From the IMG/VR virus record IMGVR_UViG_3300048136_000083, positions 1-31,554 of that record: a stretch of DNA of 31,554 bases; one strand, written 5' to 3'. Both the position numbers and the translations under genes were made by a program. The notes under the pieces were generated by a model. The model worked only from the letters and a program-made list of their open reading frames with translations. It searched no databases and was not told the DNA's origin. This DNA is from a virus. This document shows, one piece after another, positions 1 through 7,208 of this stretch. The number at the start of each line of letters is the position of its first letter. Positions within the stretch are counted from its first letter, which is position 1.

Positions 1-2
1 GA

Positions 3-263
3 TTTAGCTTCCCTGTCAACTCTGCCTACCGTTGCCCTGACCATCCCATAGAGGCCCGTAAAGACTCTCCCGGCGCTCATGCGTCAGGTAGGGCCATAGA
101 CATAGGGGTACGTGGTCAAGCCGCTTACAAGCTCTTACAGGGCGCTCTAGAGGCAGGTTTTACAGGTATTGGTGTCAGTCAGAGGAGAGGTGTAAGGTTT
201 ATACACCTTGATGACCTTGAAGACTCTGAAGGCCGTCCAAGACCACACATTTGGAGTTATTAA
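3..263 (+). CDS. Peptidase M15-like endolysin, 3' part only
   Basis: The window opens inside this gene, so the start is missing. The open frame encodes 86 residues ending just before the holin. They carry the zinc-peptidase signature of the M15 D-Ala-D-Ala carboxypeptidase/endolysin family: SPGAHASGRAIDIG (zinc-ligand His and Asp), then GFTGIGV, then the second His-Asp region RFIHLDDL, and the terminal RPHIWSY typical of the M15A subgroup. Such proteins cut peptide cross-links in peptidoglycan. Placement directly before the holin gene supports a host-lysis role, though virion-associated members also exist. The family call rests on these motifs; the lysis role is inferred from context. Confidence 0.85.
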   Translation, partial: FSFPVNSAYRCPDHPIEARKDSPGAHASGRAIDIGVRGQAAYKLLQGALEAGFTGIGVSQRRGVRFIHLDDLEDSEGRPRPHIWSY

Positions 264-264
264 T

Positions 265-654
265 ATGAGTATTGTAGCACAGCTAGTAGGGCCTGTAACG
301 GGCTTGCTAGACAAGTTCATTGAAGACAAAGACCAGAAGGCTATGCTGGCCCATAAGATTGCTACGATGTCAGAAGAACATCATCAGGATCTTATGAAGG
401 CCCAGATAGAAGTCAACAAAGTTGAAGCAGCTAGTTCTAATTTGTTTGTATCTGGGTGGCGTCCCTTTATTGGTTGGACATGTGGGCTGGGTATGTTTGG
501 TAACTTCATCACAATACCCTTTGCTAACTTTGTACTAGCCCTAGTGGGTATGGATATTGTTATACCTCTAGTTCCGCTAGAAACTATGATGCCTGTTCTC
601 ATGGGCATGTTAGGTCTAGGTGCAATGAGGAGCTTCGAGAAGACCAGAAAATGA
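265..654 (+). CDS. Holin (3TM phage holin family)
   Basis: A 129-residue membrane protein. The start ATG at 265 has GGAG nine bases upstream; an earlier in-frame start at 208 would overlap the peptidase and lacks this signal. The N-terminal half is amphipathic. The second half begins with SGWRPFIGWTCGLG, a motif of the three-transmembrane phage holin family, followed by two hydrophobic stretches (about residues 65-85 and 90-118) and the end motif GLGAMRSFEKTRK. Holins make lesions in the inner membrane that let the endolysin reach the wall. The neighbouring peptidase upstream and a second membrane protein downstream make a lysis cassette. Confidence 0.85.
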   Translation: MSIVAQLVGPVTGLLDKFIEDKDQKAMLAHKIATMSEEHHQDLMKAQIEVNKVEAASSNLFVSGWRPFIGWTCGLGMFGNFITIPFANFVLALVGMDIVIPLVPLETMMPVLMGMLGLGAMRSFEKTRK

Positions 655-1118
655 TTATAGAGAGTGTTGCAGCCGCTTCAGCCATCTTGTCGAGCCTTAA
701 CGGACTGATAAAGACAGCCAATGAATCTGGGCAGGGTATCCAGCAGCTTATGGGTACTATTAGTGACTTTGGTGAAGCTTTAACAAACTTTGAAGTAGAG
801 CGTAAGTCTAGTACATTCAAGCCTCTTAGTCAAAGCGAGATCTTGAAGCTAACCCAGATTAAGAAAAGCTATGAGAGATACTGGAAGGATGTACACGATA
901 TACTTCTTGTGGCAGACCCAGAGACTTTAGAGGCTTTCAAAGCGGCAAAGAGAGAGCAGGAGAAAGCCAGACAGGAGCATTTACGCTTAATAGCCCGTAA
1001 GAAAAAAGAAAGAGAAATACTTATGCAACAGTTATTAGTGGGTGGCGCTACATTGTTCATAGGTGGTATAATTGCTATTGGATCAATATTTATAATAGTA
1101 AAAGTTTTCGGAGGATAA
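651..1118 (+). CDS. Small membrane protein, possibly spanin- or holin-related
   Basis: 155 residues, starting at an ATGA overlap with the holin stop. Residues 1-45 are mildly hydrophobic. Residues about 60-120 are charged and likely helical or coiled coil, with many K, E and R between 105 and 123. Residues about 125-150 form a strong C-terminal transmembrane segment (LLVGGATLFIGGIIAIGS). I do not recognise the family. Position in the lysis cassette and the charged-helix plus membrane-anchor design are compatible with a lysis accessory protein, but there is no lipobox and the anchor is C-terminal, unlike a classical Rz. Function unknown. Confidence 0.75.
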   Translation: MIIESVAAASAILSSLNGLIKTANESGQGIQQLMGTISDFGEALTNFEVERKSSTFKPLSQSEILKLTQIKKSYERYWKDVHDILLVADPETLEAFKAAKREQEKARQEHLRLIARKKKEREILMQQLLVGGATLFIGGIIAIGSIFIIVKVFGG

Positions 1119-1119
1119 C

Positions 1120-1317
1120 ATGGCAGAAAAGAAGAAGCCAGCTAAAAAGAAGTCAAGAGTTAACGAGGCGGGTAACTACACCAAGCCTACTATGCGCAAG
1201 AATCTATTTAACAAGATTAAAGCAGGTTCAAAGGGTGGTAAGCCGGGGCAGTGGTCGGCGCGTAAAGCCCAGATGCTCGCTAAGGAATATAAGGCTAAAG
1301 GGGGCGGTTACAAGTAA
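1120..1317 (+). CDS. Small basic phage protein, DUF5872-like
   Basis: 65 residues, very rich in Lys and Arg, with a conserved-looking core: RVNEAGNYTKPTMRKNLFNK, then GSKGGKPGQWSARKAQMLAK and a GGGY end. I recall this pattern as the DUF5872 type found in marine phages and large algal viruses; the domain number is from memory. The start is preceded by CGGAGGATAAC. First of three consecutive basic genes (TAATG overlap with the next). The high positive charge suggests binding to nucleic acid or a packaged structural role (inference). Confidence 0.8.
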   Translation: MAEKKKPAKKKSRVNEAGNYTKPTMRKNLFNKIKAGSKGGKPGQWSARKAQMLAKEYKAKGGGYK

Positions 1318-1571
1318 TGGCACTAAAGAAATCACAGAAATCCCTAAAGAAGTGGACTAAAGAAAAATGGGGAACTAAATCAGGTAAGCCATCAACACAA
1401 GGAGCAAAGGCAACAGGTGAAAGGTATCTCCCGAAGAAGGCTAGAGAGGCTCTATCAGACAAGGAGTACGCTGCCACTTCCCGAAAGAAACGTGAAGACA
1501 CAAAGAAAGGAAAGCAGCACTCCAAGCAACCCAAAAAGATAGCTAAGAAAACAGCGAGGCATCGTAAATGA
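1317..1571 (+). CDS. Small very basic phage protein
   Basis: 84 residues, about a third Lys or Arg. It contains KKWTKEKWGTKSGKPSTQG, a GERYLPKKAREALSDKEYAA core and a KKIAKKTARHRK tail. Proteins of this composition accompany DUF5872-type proteins in marine phages and algal viruses (from memory). It starts in a TAATG overlap with the gene before and overlaps the next by four bases. No enzyme motif. A DNA-condensing or capsid-packaged role is possible but unproven. Confidence 0.75.
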   Translation: MALKKSQKSLKKWTKEKWGTKSGKPSTQGAKATGERYLPKKAREALSDKEYAATSRKKREDTKKGKQHSKQPKKIAKKTARHRK

Positions 1572-1885
1572 GAGAAGAGTACAAGAAGGGCGGTAAGTCT
1601 AGGAAGAAAGACTCACGTTTAGAACGTGCAGGAGTTAGCGGCTATAACAAACCAAAGAGGACTCCGAAGCACCCTACAAAATCTCATGTTGTAGTGGCTA
1701 AAGAAGGCGATAAAGTTAAAACTATTCGCTTTGGTCAACAAGGTGCTAGTACGGCAGGTAAGCCGAAGGCAGGAGAGTCTGAGCGTATGAAGAAGAAACG
1801 TGCAAGCTTCAAGGCTCGACATCGTAAGAATATTGCGAAGGGTAAAATGAGCGCAGCATATTGGGCAGATAAAACGAAATGGTAG
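1568..1885 (+). CDS. Basic phage protein with conserved KKDSRLxxAGVSGYNKPKRTP core
   Basis: 105 residues, basic. The N-terminal part has KKDSRLERAGVSGYNKPKRT, then HVVVAKEGDKVKTIRFGQQG, and the C-terminal part has FKARHRKNIAKGKMSAAYWA. I recognise this three-block pattern from small proteins in marine tailed phages (possibly DUF6321, from memory); no function is known. The start is an ATGA overlap with the preceding gene. It is the third of a run of basic proteins, suggesting a shared role in late infection. Confidence 0.75.
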   Translation: MREEYKKGGKSRKKDSRLERAGVSGYNKPKRTPKHPTKSHVVVAKEGDKVKTIRFGQQGASTAGKPKAGESERMKKKRASFKARHRKNIAKGKMSAAYWADKTKW

Positions 1886-2088
1886 GGCCTGTATCTGCTA
1901 TATCAAGTACGTTATTAAACAGCTATGTTGACACGCAAACAAGGCACAATGTTGTTACTGATCCTACTGGGGGTACTAATAGAATTGATACTACTGTTTT
2001 TAAAACTGTGTACTACCAGTATGATCATGGGACGATAAGTGTACGCAATGTATCCTCATCATCCCAGACCATAAATATATCAGTTTAA
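1879..2088 (+). CDS. Unknown 69-residue protein
   Basis: Last gene of the plus-strand late cluster. It overlaps the end of the preceding gene by seven bases (ATGGTAG) and the convergent minus-strand gene by nine. The sequence is Ser/Thr/Val-rich with VFKTVYYQYDHGTISVRNVS, which reads like a small beta-rich protein. I do not recognise it. The lack of space before the convergent operon leaves no room for a separate terminator. Confidence 0.5.
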   Translation: MVGPVSAISSTLLNSYVDTQTRHNVVTDPTGGTNRIDTTVFKTVYYQYDHGTISVRNVSSSSQTINISV

Positions 2089-2286
2089 AGCTTCCAACTC
2101 TTTCTCAAGATGTTCGTGAAGGTTTCCTACTTTAACATCTACCTCATTTAGTATTTTTTTAATTAGAGGTACATCGTATTCATCAAATATAGTAATTAAT
2201 TCCTTCACAGGTATTTTACTATATTCACTCATGACTTGTCCCTTAGAGTTAATAAATACTTTAAAACTAATAATGTTCCCCTCCAT
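2080..2286 (-). CDS. Unknown protein following nrdB
   Basis: 68 residues from the ATG at 2286, which comes one base after the nrdB stop. A later start at 2232 (MSEYSK, preceded by AAGGGAC) is an alternative. The C-terminal part, KKILNEVDVKVGNLHEHLEK, is helical and acidic. It is the last gene of the leftward operon. The C-terminal HEHLEKELEALN vaguely resembles the ends of the small proteins at 3772-3999 and 3992-4159, but no family is recognised. Confidence 0.6.
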   Translation of the reverse strand: MEGNIISFKVFINSKGQVMSEYSKIPVKELITIFDEYDVPLIKKILNEVDVKVGNLHEHLEKELEALN

Positions 2287-2287
2287 G

Positions 2288-3259
2288 CTAGGCAACCTTA
2301 GTAAAGGAAACTTTACCAACGTCACCGCGCAGCCCAGCCTTCATGTAGGTGGTGGCACGGCCTTCAAAGAAGTTCTGATGCTCTACACCTAGCACATCGT
2401 CAAGCCAGTTTAATGGGTTGTCCTTGACTCCATAGTTAGGTTTGAGTCCTAACTGTAACAACCTACGATCAGCAATGTACCTTATGTACTGCTGCATTTC
2501 CTGCTTAGTCAAGCCCGGTATGTCGCCTTGCTCAAACACAAGATCCAAGAACCTATCCTCTAGGTCAACCATTTCACGGCATGCCTGATAGATCTCCTTC
2601 TTGAAGTCATCAGTCCATAGGTCAATGTTCTCCTGCATAAACTCCCTGAAGAGCTTTGTCATTGCCTCTACGTGCATGGACTCGTCACGTATGCTGTAGG
2701 TAATGATCTGTCCCATGCCCTTCATCTTACCAAAGCGCGGGAAGTTCAGTAGGATGATGAAGCTACTAAAGAGTTGCAGCCCTTCAGTGAATCCTGAGTA
2801 TATCGCCAGTGCCTTAGCTATAGACTTCTTGTCGCCCTTAGTGACCTTCACAGCGTTGATGTACTCGTGCTTGTCAGCCATAGCCTCGTACTCTGCAAAC
2901 GCCTTATACTCCAACTCTGGCATCCCTACAGTGTCCAATAGTAAGCTATAGGCATGTTGGTGTATTGACTCCATGTTAGCGAAGCTAGACATCATCATAC
3001 GTGCCTCTGGCTTCTTGAAGATACGCATGTAGCGGTCTACATAGCCAGCACCTACGTCTACGTCTGACTGTGTAAACAAGCGGAAGATCTGAGTCAGTAG
3101 GTTCTTCTCCTCGTCAGTCATCGTCTGCCAGTCTTTCACATCATTGTGCAGCGGTACGTCCTCTGGGAACCAGTGCATCTGGTTCTGCTGTGAGTAATAG
3201 TCGAACATCCAAGGATGGTCAAATGGTTTGTAGTAGTCTCTAGTATCTAATAAGCTCAT
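2288..3259 (-). CDS. nrdB: Ribonucleotide reductase class I, beta subunit
   Basis: 323 residues. NrdB houses the metal cofactor and tyrosyl radical that start reduction of ribonucleotides in NrdA. Visible metal ligands and radical site: Asp66, Glu97 and His100 (NMESIHQHAY), Glu159 (GFTEGLQ), Glu193 and His196 (RDESMH). The 31-residue gap from Asp66 to Glu97 and the 34-residue gap from Glu159 to Glu193 equal those of E. coli NrdB. Tyr104, four residues after His100, matches radical Tyr122, so this looks like a conventional tyrosyl-radical enzyme rather than one of the radical-less types. The C-terminal GKVSFTKVA would be the NrdA-docking tail. Unusually, eight small or accessory genes separate it from nrdA. 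Confidence 0.95.
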   Translation of the reverse strand: MSLLDTRDYYKPFDHPWMFDYYSQQNQMHWFPEDVPLHNDVKDWQTMTDEEKNLLTQIFRLFTQSDVDVGAGYVDRYMRIFKKPEARMMMSSFANMESIHQHAYSLLLDTVGMPELEYKAFAEYEAMADKHEYINAVKVTKGDKKSIAKALAIYSGFTEGLQLFSSFIILLNFPRFGKMKGMGQIITYSIRDESMHVEAMTKLFREFMQENIDLWTDDFKKEIYQACREMVDLEDRFLDLVFEQGDIPGLTKQEMQQYIRYIADRRLLQLGLKPNYGVKDNPLNWLDDVLGVEHQNFFEGRATTYMKAGLRGDVGKVSFTKVA

Positions 3260-3477
3260 TCAGCATCCTCCGCAAGTCCAGCCATTTCAAACTCATGCTC
3301 TTTCAGGTATCTTTTACACGCTTTGTACATAAGAATATGTGAGTAACCCACAGCCTGTGTAAAGCAGCTAAAAAACTCCATAAGTTCATGTATGTCCACT
3401 CCGTTACTTATATTCATTTCTACAGAGTAATCATTTAAGAATCCAGAATTGTTTTCATTACTTGTAAATTTAATCAT
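3256..3477 (-). CDS. Unknown 73-residue protein
   Basis: Lies between mazG and nrdB, overlapping each by four bases (ATGA), so it is translationally coupled to both. Residues 25-60 (GVDIHELMEFFSCFTQAVGY) are predicted helical. It has no transmembrane segment or known motif. The context suggests a small accessory to nucleotide metabolism, but nothing in the sequence proves it. Confidence 0.65.
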   Translation of the reverse strand: MIKFTSNENNSGFLNDYSVEMNISNGVDIHELMEFFSCFTQAVGYSHILMYKACKRYLKEHEFEMAGLAEDAE

Positions 3478-3779
3478 CCTACGTCTCCTTCCTTAATAAA
3501 GACACCATGAGTATTCATGTGTCCCTTCCTATCTTTAATATCATCATACGCTACCTTCAAACATTCCTCTAAGGTAGTTTCATTCATAATGGCTAGTGTG
3601 TTTAATACCACCAAACAGTCACCAATATCATCAGTCACATCACGCTCCTTGGCTATATTATCTCCTAGCTCTCCTATTTCAGACACAAGCTTGGCAAACT
3701 GTGCCAGTGGTGTACTGTTATTTACTATACCACGATTCATAGCCCAAAGGCTTATGAGGTGTATTAGTTCATCACTCAT
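3474..3779 (-). CDS. mazG: MazG-like nucleotide pyrophosphohydrolase
   Basis: 101 residues, a single MazG-type all-alpha domain. The metal-binding pattern of the family is visible as LVSEIGELGDN (Glu34, Glu37) followed by VTDDIGDCLVVL (Asp51, Asp54). Family members hydrolyse (d)NTPs to the monophosphate and pyrophosphate. In marine phages MazG has been linked to nucleotide recycling or ppGpp control, with the substrate unsettled. Its place between the RNR subunit genes fits nucleotide metabolism. The start ATG lies in a 29-base stretch repeated at the next gene junction upstream. Confidence 0.85.
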   Translation of the reverse strand: MSDELIHLISLWAMNRGIVNNSTPLAQFAKLVSEIGELGDNIAKERDVTDDIGDCLVVLNTLAIMNETTLEECLKVAYDDIKDRKGHMNTHGVFIKEGDVG

Positions 3780-3800
3780 CTTTTATGTTCTCCAAGTGTT
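3772..3800. repeat. 29-bp direct repeat, copy 1 (gene junction)
   Basis: Identical to 3992-4020. On the minus strand it encodes the end of one protein (HLENIKDE and stop), a GGAG Shine-Dalgarno sequence, and the ATGAG start of the next gene. It therefore carries the whole translational-coupling junction. Confidence 0.9.
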
Positions 3801-3999
3801 GACTTGTTTCAGATACATTTAAAACTATCTTTTCTGTTGTTATGGGCATACGAACTACATTACCGCACACACCTGCAACGAAACAATCCTCTAAGGCTTG
3901 TTGTTGCGCGTCTAGTTCGTCCTTAGCTTTTACTGATACCTCCACCAGCACAGTCTCTTCGATAGTCACATAGAACGGCTTTAATGATTGTTCACTCAT
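3772..3999 (-). CDS. Unknown 75-residue protein
   Basis: The N-terminal part, FYVTIEETVLVEVSVKAKDE, recalls small beta-strand proteins of the DpnD/PcfM type (weak, by eye). It ends in HLENIKDE, exactly the last residues of the next protein upstream. Its 3' end and the start signal of the following gene are a 29-base repeat of the corresponding junction at 3992-4020. It overlaps mazG by eight bases. Confidence 0.6.
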   Translation of the reverse strand: MSEQSLKPFYVTIEETVLVEVSVKAKDELDAQQQALEDCFVAGVCGNVVRMPITTEKIVLNVSETSQHLENIKDE

Positions 4000-4020
4000 C
4001 TTTTATGTTCTCCAAGTGTT
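3992..4020. repeat. 29-bp direct repeat, copy 2 (gene junction)
   Basis: Exact copy of 3772-3800, 220 bases away, with the same reading frame and the same job: protein end, ribosome binding site and start of the next gene. Flanking codons are not alike, so it looks like recent gene conversion or a junction duplication rather than a whole-gene duplication. Confidence 0.9.
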
Positions 4021-4159
4021 CTCTTAGTAGTTGATTGAAACCTATATCAAGTATTAATTGAACGGCAGGCGGTTCTAAATGAAGCTCTACCTCTGCGGAA
4101 CCATCTTCGTTTTCTTTTACTTCGCCTACAACTATCTTAGGCAGTGTTTCATCTATCAT
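3992..4159 (-). CDS. Unknown 55-residue protein
   Basis: A short open frame reading MIDETLPKIVVGEVKENEDG, then an acidic-hydrophobic part with LEPPAVQLILDIGFNQLL, and the end REHLENIKDE. It starts in an ATGA overlap with the gene upstream and overlaps the gene downstream by eight bases, like its neighbours, which supports that it is translated. No known family. Confidence 0.65.
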   Translation of the reverse strand: MIDETLPKIVVGEVKENEDGSAEVELHLEPPAVQLILDIGFNQLLREHLENIKDE

Positions 4160-4371
4160 TCTACTTCATGTCCCGTTGTTATTATTACAGATTTGAATAC
4201 TTCAATCATATATATGATCTCTTTTATATCTAAGGAAGCTGTAGATTTAGCACTCATTAAGCCCTCTTCACTCCAACCAATAACCAGTAATTGCTCAAAC
4301 TCATCTTTGCATTCATCCAGAACTTCATTAGCCGTAGCATTCTCAGGCATTAAACTTATTACATTACTCAC
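4156..4371 (-). CDS. Unknown 71-residue protein
   Basis: I place the start at GTG 4371, which lies in the stop region of the preceding gene with GGAG ten bases upstream. A longer TTG-started version (from 4392) is less likely, and ATG 4350 lacks a ribosome binding site. The protein has VLDECKDEFEQLLVIGWSEE and a helical IKEIIYMIEVFKSVI region. This layout resembles small acidic proteins of T7-like marine phages, without known function. Confidence 0.6.
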   Translation of the reverse strand: MSNVISLMPENATANEVLDECKDEFEQLLVIGWSEEGLMSAKSTASLDIKEIIYMIEVFKSVIITTGHEVE

Positions 4372-4567
4372 TGAAGTGTGTCTCCAATACAATTAGTTTA
4401 TCTTCTGCTTCTGCAATTTTAGCAACAAGGTTATCCATAGTATCAACCAAGTTACCATGCTCTCCTACGCCCACAGGGTTGTCTAGATAGTTCTGCACCT
4501 CTGCCTTGTATATATCTATCTCAGCATTGTACAGCTTCTTCATGGCGCTAATCTTTTGGTCTATCAT
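4364..4567 (-). CDS. Unknown 67-residue coiled-coil protein
   Basis: Nearly all helical by composition: AEIDIYKAEVQNYLDN, then NLVAKIAEAEDKLIVLE with heptad-like spacing of hydrophobic residues. It overlaps the preceding gene by 20 bases and the following one by eight. No family recognised. Confidence 0.6.
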   Translation of the reverse strand: MIDQKISAMKKLYNAEIDIYKAEVQNYLDNPVGVGEHGNLVDTMDNLVAKIAEAEDKLIVLETHFSE

Positions 4568-4811
4568 AGAATCCTTCCTCTAACAGTTTTGTGTACTTAT
4601 CGACATATTCTTTGTAGCTCAAGGGTGCTTCACGCCTTTTGCATTTGTCATCCATGTAGCTTGCCCACATCTGAGAGCAATAGTAGCTATACAGCCAAAA
4701 TTGCTCATCTAAGTCCCTATAGTAGTCTAGGTACTCTTTCCATGATACAGACTTTTTTAGCTCTGGTATATAAAATTTAGCCCTGTAGACAGGGTGTTCA
4801 TCAGCCTTCAC
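4548..4811 (-). CDS. Unknown 87-residue protein next to nrdA
   Basis: Starts at GTG 4811 with GAGGAG ten bases upstream, inside the last codons of nrdA (overlap 11 bases). It is rich in Tyr and Trp: SWKEYLDYYRDLDEQFWLYS and YKEYVDKYTKLLEEGFYD. The two YxxYL/YVDKY segments look like an internal duplication. Unknown function; coupling to nrdA is evident from the overlap. Confidence 0.65.
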   Translation of the reverse strand: MKADEHPVYRAKFYIPELKKSVSWKEYLDYYRDLDEQFWLYSYYCSQMWASYMDDKCKRREAPLSYKEYVDKYTKLLEEGFYDRPKD

Positions 4812-6690
4812 AGCTTAGACACTCCTCTTCTAAATTAATTCTTGGTATCTTGATGTTAACATTCTCTGTATTTCTAGCCGCTGTAGTTCGCAGGTAATAC
4901 ATAGATTTGAGTTTGTTAGCTCCTGTCCAATGTACGTGATTAACGTATGCCAAATACTCATCGTGTACCTCCTGTGGTGCTGTCGCTGGGGGCGGCTCAA
5001 AGAATAGGTTTACTGACTGCGCCTGACAGACGTACTTTTGTCTTTGGTAGGCGTGTTCAATGACCCAGATTTGGTTAAGTTCAGGCGCTGTTTTAAATAC
5101 CTCCTTTTCTTCTTCTGTGAGTTTCTCCAAGTCTTTAACAGAGCCTTCAGCAGCAGCAATATCTTTCCACGTTTGTTCGTTGTTAATACCTTTCTTCTCA
5201 AGTAACTCCTCCAGATACTTATTCTTTACCTTGTATGAGCCTGTCAGCGTCTTGTGCGTAAATACGTTAGCCCTCGTTGGCTCAATTGAAGGACTCGTTC
5301 CACCGCATATAATGCTACTAGAGGCATTAGGAGCAATAGCAAGCAGGTGAGAATTACGAAGGTTCCTACCAACCATATCAGGTGCTTCAGTACGTTCAGA
5401 TGCAAGAACACTAGAAGCTGATGTGGCTCTATCTTTAATGTGCTTGAATGCTCTGTTATTGAAACTGGCAGCGTACATACCTTCAAAAGGTATATCATTG
5501 CGTTGTAGGTAGCTGTGAAAGCCCATCGCTCCAAGGCCAATTGCGCGTTCTCTATATGCACTATAAGCGGCTTTTGTAAAGCCTTTTTTATCTGGGTGAA
5601 CATACTTGCTAAACTCCTCAAAGGTGTCATCAAAGTGCCACGCATGTTCTCCATGTGTAGCGTTGTCAATGAAGTGTTCTATCACGTTGTCAAGCATTGT
5701 GATTAGATCACTGATGAATAACTCATTGTCCTTCCATTCGTCAAAGTACTCTAGGTTCACACTAGATAAACAACAGACTGCTGTACGTTGCTCGCTAGTC
5801 GCTAAGGTAATCTCAGAGCATAGGTTACTCTGGCGTACCTCTAGTCCCATGTCCTTCTGTGTCTCAGGTAGATCCTCGTTACAGCGGTCTAAGTTAACAA
5901 TGTAGGGTTCCCCTGTCTCTGCCCTAGTGTGTATTAGCTGCCACCACAAGTCCCTTGCCGATACAGTCTTGATGGCCTGCTTAGACTTAGGATCAATCAG
6001 TCTCCACTGGTCATCGTTCCTGACTGCTTCAAGGAACTCATCTGTTATTGTAATTCCGTTGTGTAAATTAAGACACTTACGGTTAAGATCACCGCCAGTA
6101 GTCTTTCGCATGGCAATAAACTCTTCAACTTCTGGGTGAGTAATATCCATGTACGCTGCATAAGATCCTCTTCGTGTGATACCTTGATTAAACGCCAGCA
6201 TCTGACTATCAACTACGTGCATGAAAGGAATGCTACCAGTAGACTGACTACCGTTAGAAGTTGAAACACCATTACTTCTAACAGCACCCCAATATCCACC
6301 CAAGCCTCCACCTCCACTTGCCAGCCATATGTTCTCATCATAGTGGTCAGATAAACCACGCCTTGAGTCAGGAACATAATTGAGAAAACAGCTAATAGGT
6401 AAACCACGAGTGGTTCCCCCGTTGCTAAGTATAGGAGTGCTAAAACCGAACCAGCCCTTGCTTGCGTAGTCGTAAAGTCGCTGTGCAAGATTGTAGTCAG
6501 TATGTCCTTGATAAGTTGCACTATAGACCGATGCTCTTGCGAAGGCTTCTTGTGCATGGGTTTCATCCTCCCAGAAATATCTATCTTTTAAAGTTTCTAG
6601 AGAAAAATTATTTAATAGGCCATCACGATCATAGTCAATCTGAATCCCCAAATAATCCTGCTTGCCAATTTTGGATGTCGTACTCGTCAT
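4801..6690 (-). CDS. nrdA: Ribonucleotide reductase class I, alpha subunit
   Basis: 629 residues. It reduces ribonucleoside diphosphates to deoxy forms, feeding phage DNA synthesis. Active-site residues: Cys101 (GLPISCFLN), the Asn289-Cys291-Glu293 triad (QSNLCSEI), and Cys306 (AVCCLSS) as redox partner of Cys101. The radical-path Tyr pair (MYYLRTTAA) and the C-terminal redox pair Cys624/Cys627 (CLSCEG) are all present, so it looks active. The N-terminal ATP-cone found in most bacterial NrdA is missing (only about 30 residues precede the core), so dATP feedback through that domain would be lost. Start ATG has GGGAGAAAG upstream. Confidence 0.96.
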   Translation of the reverse strand: MTSTTSKIGKQDYLGIQIDYDRDGLLNNFSLETLKDRYFWEDETHAQEAFARASVYSATYQGHTDYNLAQRLYDYASKGWFGFSTPILSNGGTTRGLPISCFLNYVPDSRRGLSDHYDENIWLASGGGGLGGYWGAVRSNGVSTSNGSQSTGSIPFMHVVDSQMLAFNQGITRRGSYAAYMDITHPEVEEFIAMRKTTGGDLNRKCLNLHNGITITDEFLEAVRNDDQWRLIDPKSKQAIKTVSARDLWWQLIHTRAETGEPYIVNLDRCNEDLPETQKDMGLEVRQSNLCSEITLATSEQRTAVCCLSSVNLEYFDEWKDNELFISDLITMLDNVIEHFIDNATHGEHAWHFDDTFEEFSKYVHPDKKGFTKAAYSAYRERAIGLGAMGFHSYLQRNDIPFEGMYAASFNNRAFKHIKDRATSASSVLASERTEAPDMVGRNLRNSHLLAIAPNASSSIICGGTSPSIEPTRANVFTHKTLTGSYKVKNKYLEELLEKKGINNEQTWKDIAAAEGSVKDLEKLTEEEKEVFKTAPELNQIWVIEHAYQRQKYVCQAQSVNLFFEPPPATAPQEVHDEYLAYVNHVHWTGANKLKSMYYLRTTAARNTENVNIKIPRINLEEECLSCEG

Positions 6691-6802
6691 CTTTCTCCCT
6701 TAACTGTTCTTTCCTGTACCCTCTGGTACGAGCTTTGTTTTTAGATTGTTTCTTTTTCTGAAACCTTTCAATACGTTCTGCTTTCCTATCGTAGATGCTC
6801 AC
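6635..6802 (-). CDS. Unknown 55-residue basic protein overlapping nrdA start
   Basis: Starts at GTG 6802 with CTGGAG seven bases upstream and ends 56 bases inside nrdA in another frame. The N-terminal half is Lys/Arg-rich (KKKQSKNKARTRGYRKEQ), the end acidic (DDEYDIQNWQAGLFGDSD). The gene fills the space between its neighbours and has a good start signal. Long out-of-frame overlap with an enzyme gene is unusual here. Confidence 0.6.
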   Translation of the reverse strand: MSIYDRKAERIERFQKKKQSKNKARTRGYRKEQLREKDDEYDIQNWQAGLFGDSD

Positions 6803-7208
6803 TAGGATGCTCCAGCAGATAAGTTATAAGACGCTCTTCGTACCAACGCGCCTTACGTAAATCTTCTATTGGCTTACCCTTGTAGCGGCATCGCCAGTTA
6901 TACTTTAGTGCATTACCACGGAGATAACCAATGTATTCATCATGAGTCAACATGCCTCTGATTGCGTCTATACACTCCATACCACCGTTATTGTAATGTT
7001 CTGGTCTGTTGACATTATCAAACTTAGTGCTGTTATCAGGTATGTTTTCACCAAACACAGGGTTATCATTAGGTTCATTGTCCGGTTTATTGTCCGGTTT
7101 ATCTCCAAAGAAAGGGTGGTCATTACTAACTTCATCCATCCACTCCCACTCTTTCTTCCTGTATACTTTGTTCCATTCTTCTGGGGTTGCGTCATCAATA
7201 CTTTTCAT
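6786..7208 (-). CDS. DUF3310-domain protein
   Basis: 140 residues. The C-terminal domain (about 66-135) shows the DUF3310 pattern: VNRPEHYNNGGMECIDAI, then YLRGNALKYNWRCRYKGK and EDLRKARWYEERL. This domain is common in phages beside nucleotide-metabolism genes; its function is unproven despite frequent 'nucleotide kinase' labels. The N-terminal part holds an internal repeat, HPFFGDKPDN and NPVFGENIPDN with KPDN units between, built on a tandem 11-base DNA repeat near 7080-7101. Coupled to the endonuclease gene upstream by an ATGA overlap. Confidence 0.8.
   Translation of the reverse strand: MKSIDDATPEEWNKVYRKKEWEWMDEVSNDHPFFGDKPDNKPDNEPNDNPVFGENIPDNSTKFDNVNRPEHYNNGGMECIDAIRGMLTHDEYIGYLRGNALKYNWRCRYKGKPIEDLRKARWYEERLITYLLEHPSEHLR

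Noticed and set aside
5244-6566. Long minus-strand open frames inside nrdA (5244-5669, 6213-6566)
   Set aside because: Alternative frames of nrdA without family patterns or start signals; the nrdA frame explains the sequence fully.
6786-7208. Nucleotide kinase
   Set aside because: No P-loop or other kinase motif; the DUF3310 label is used instead.
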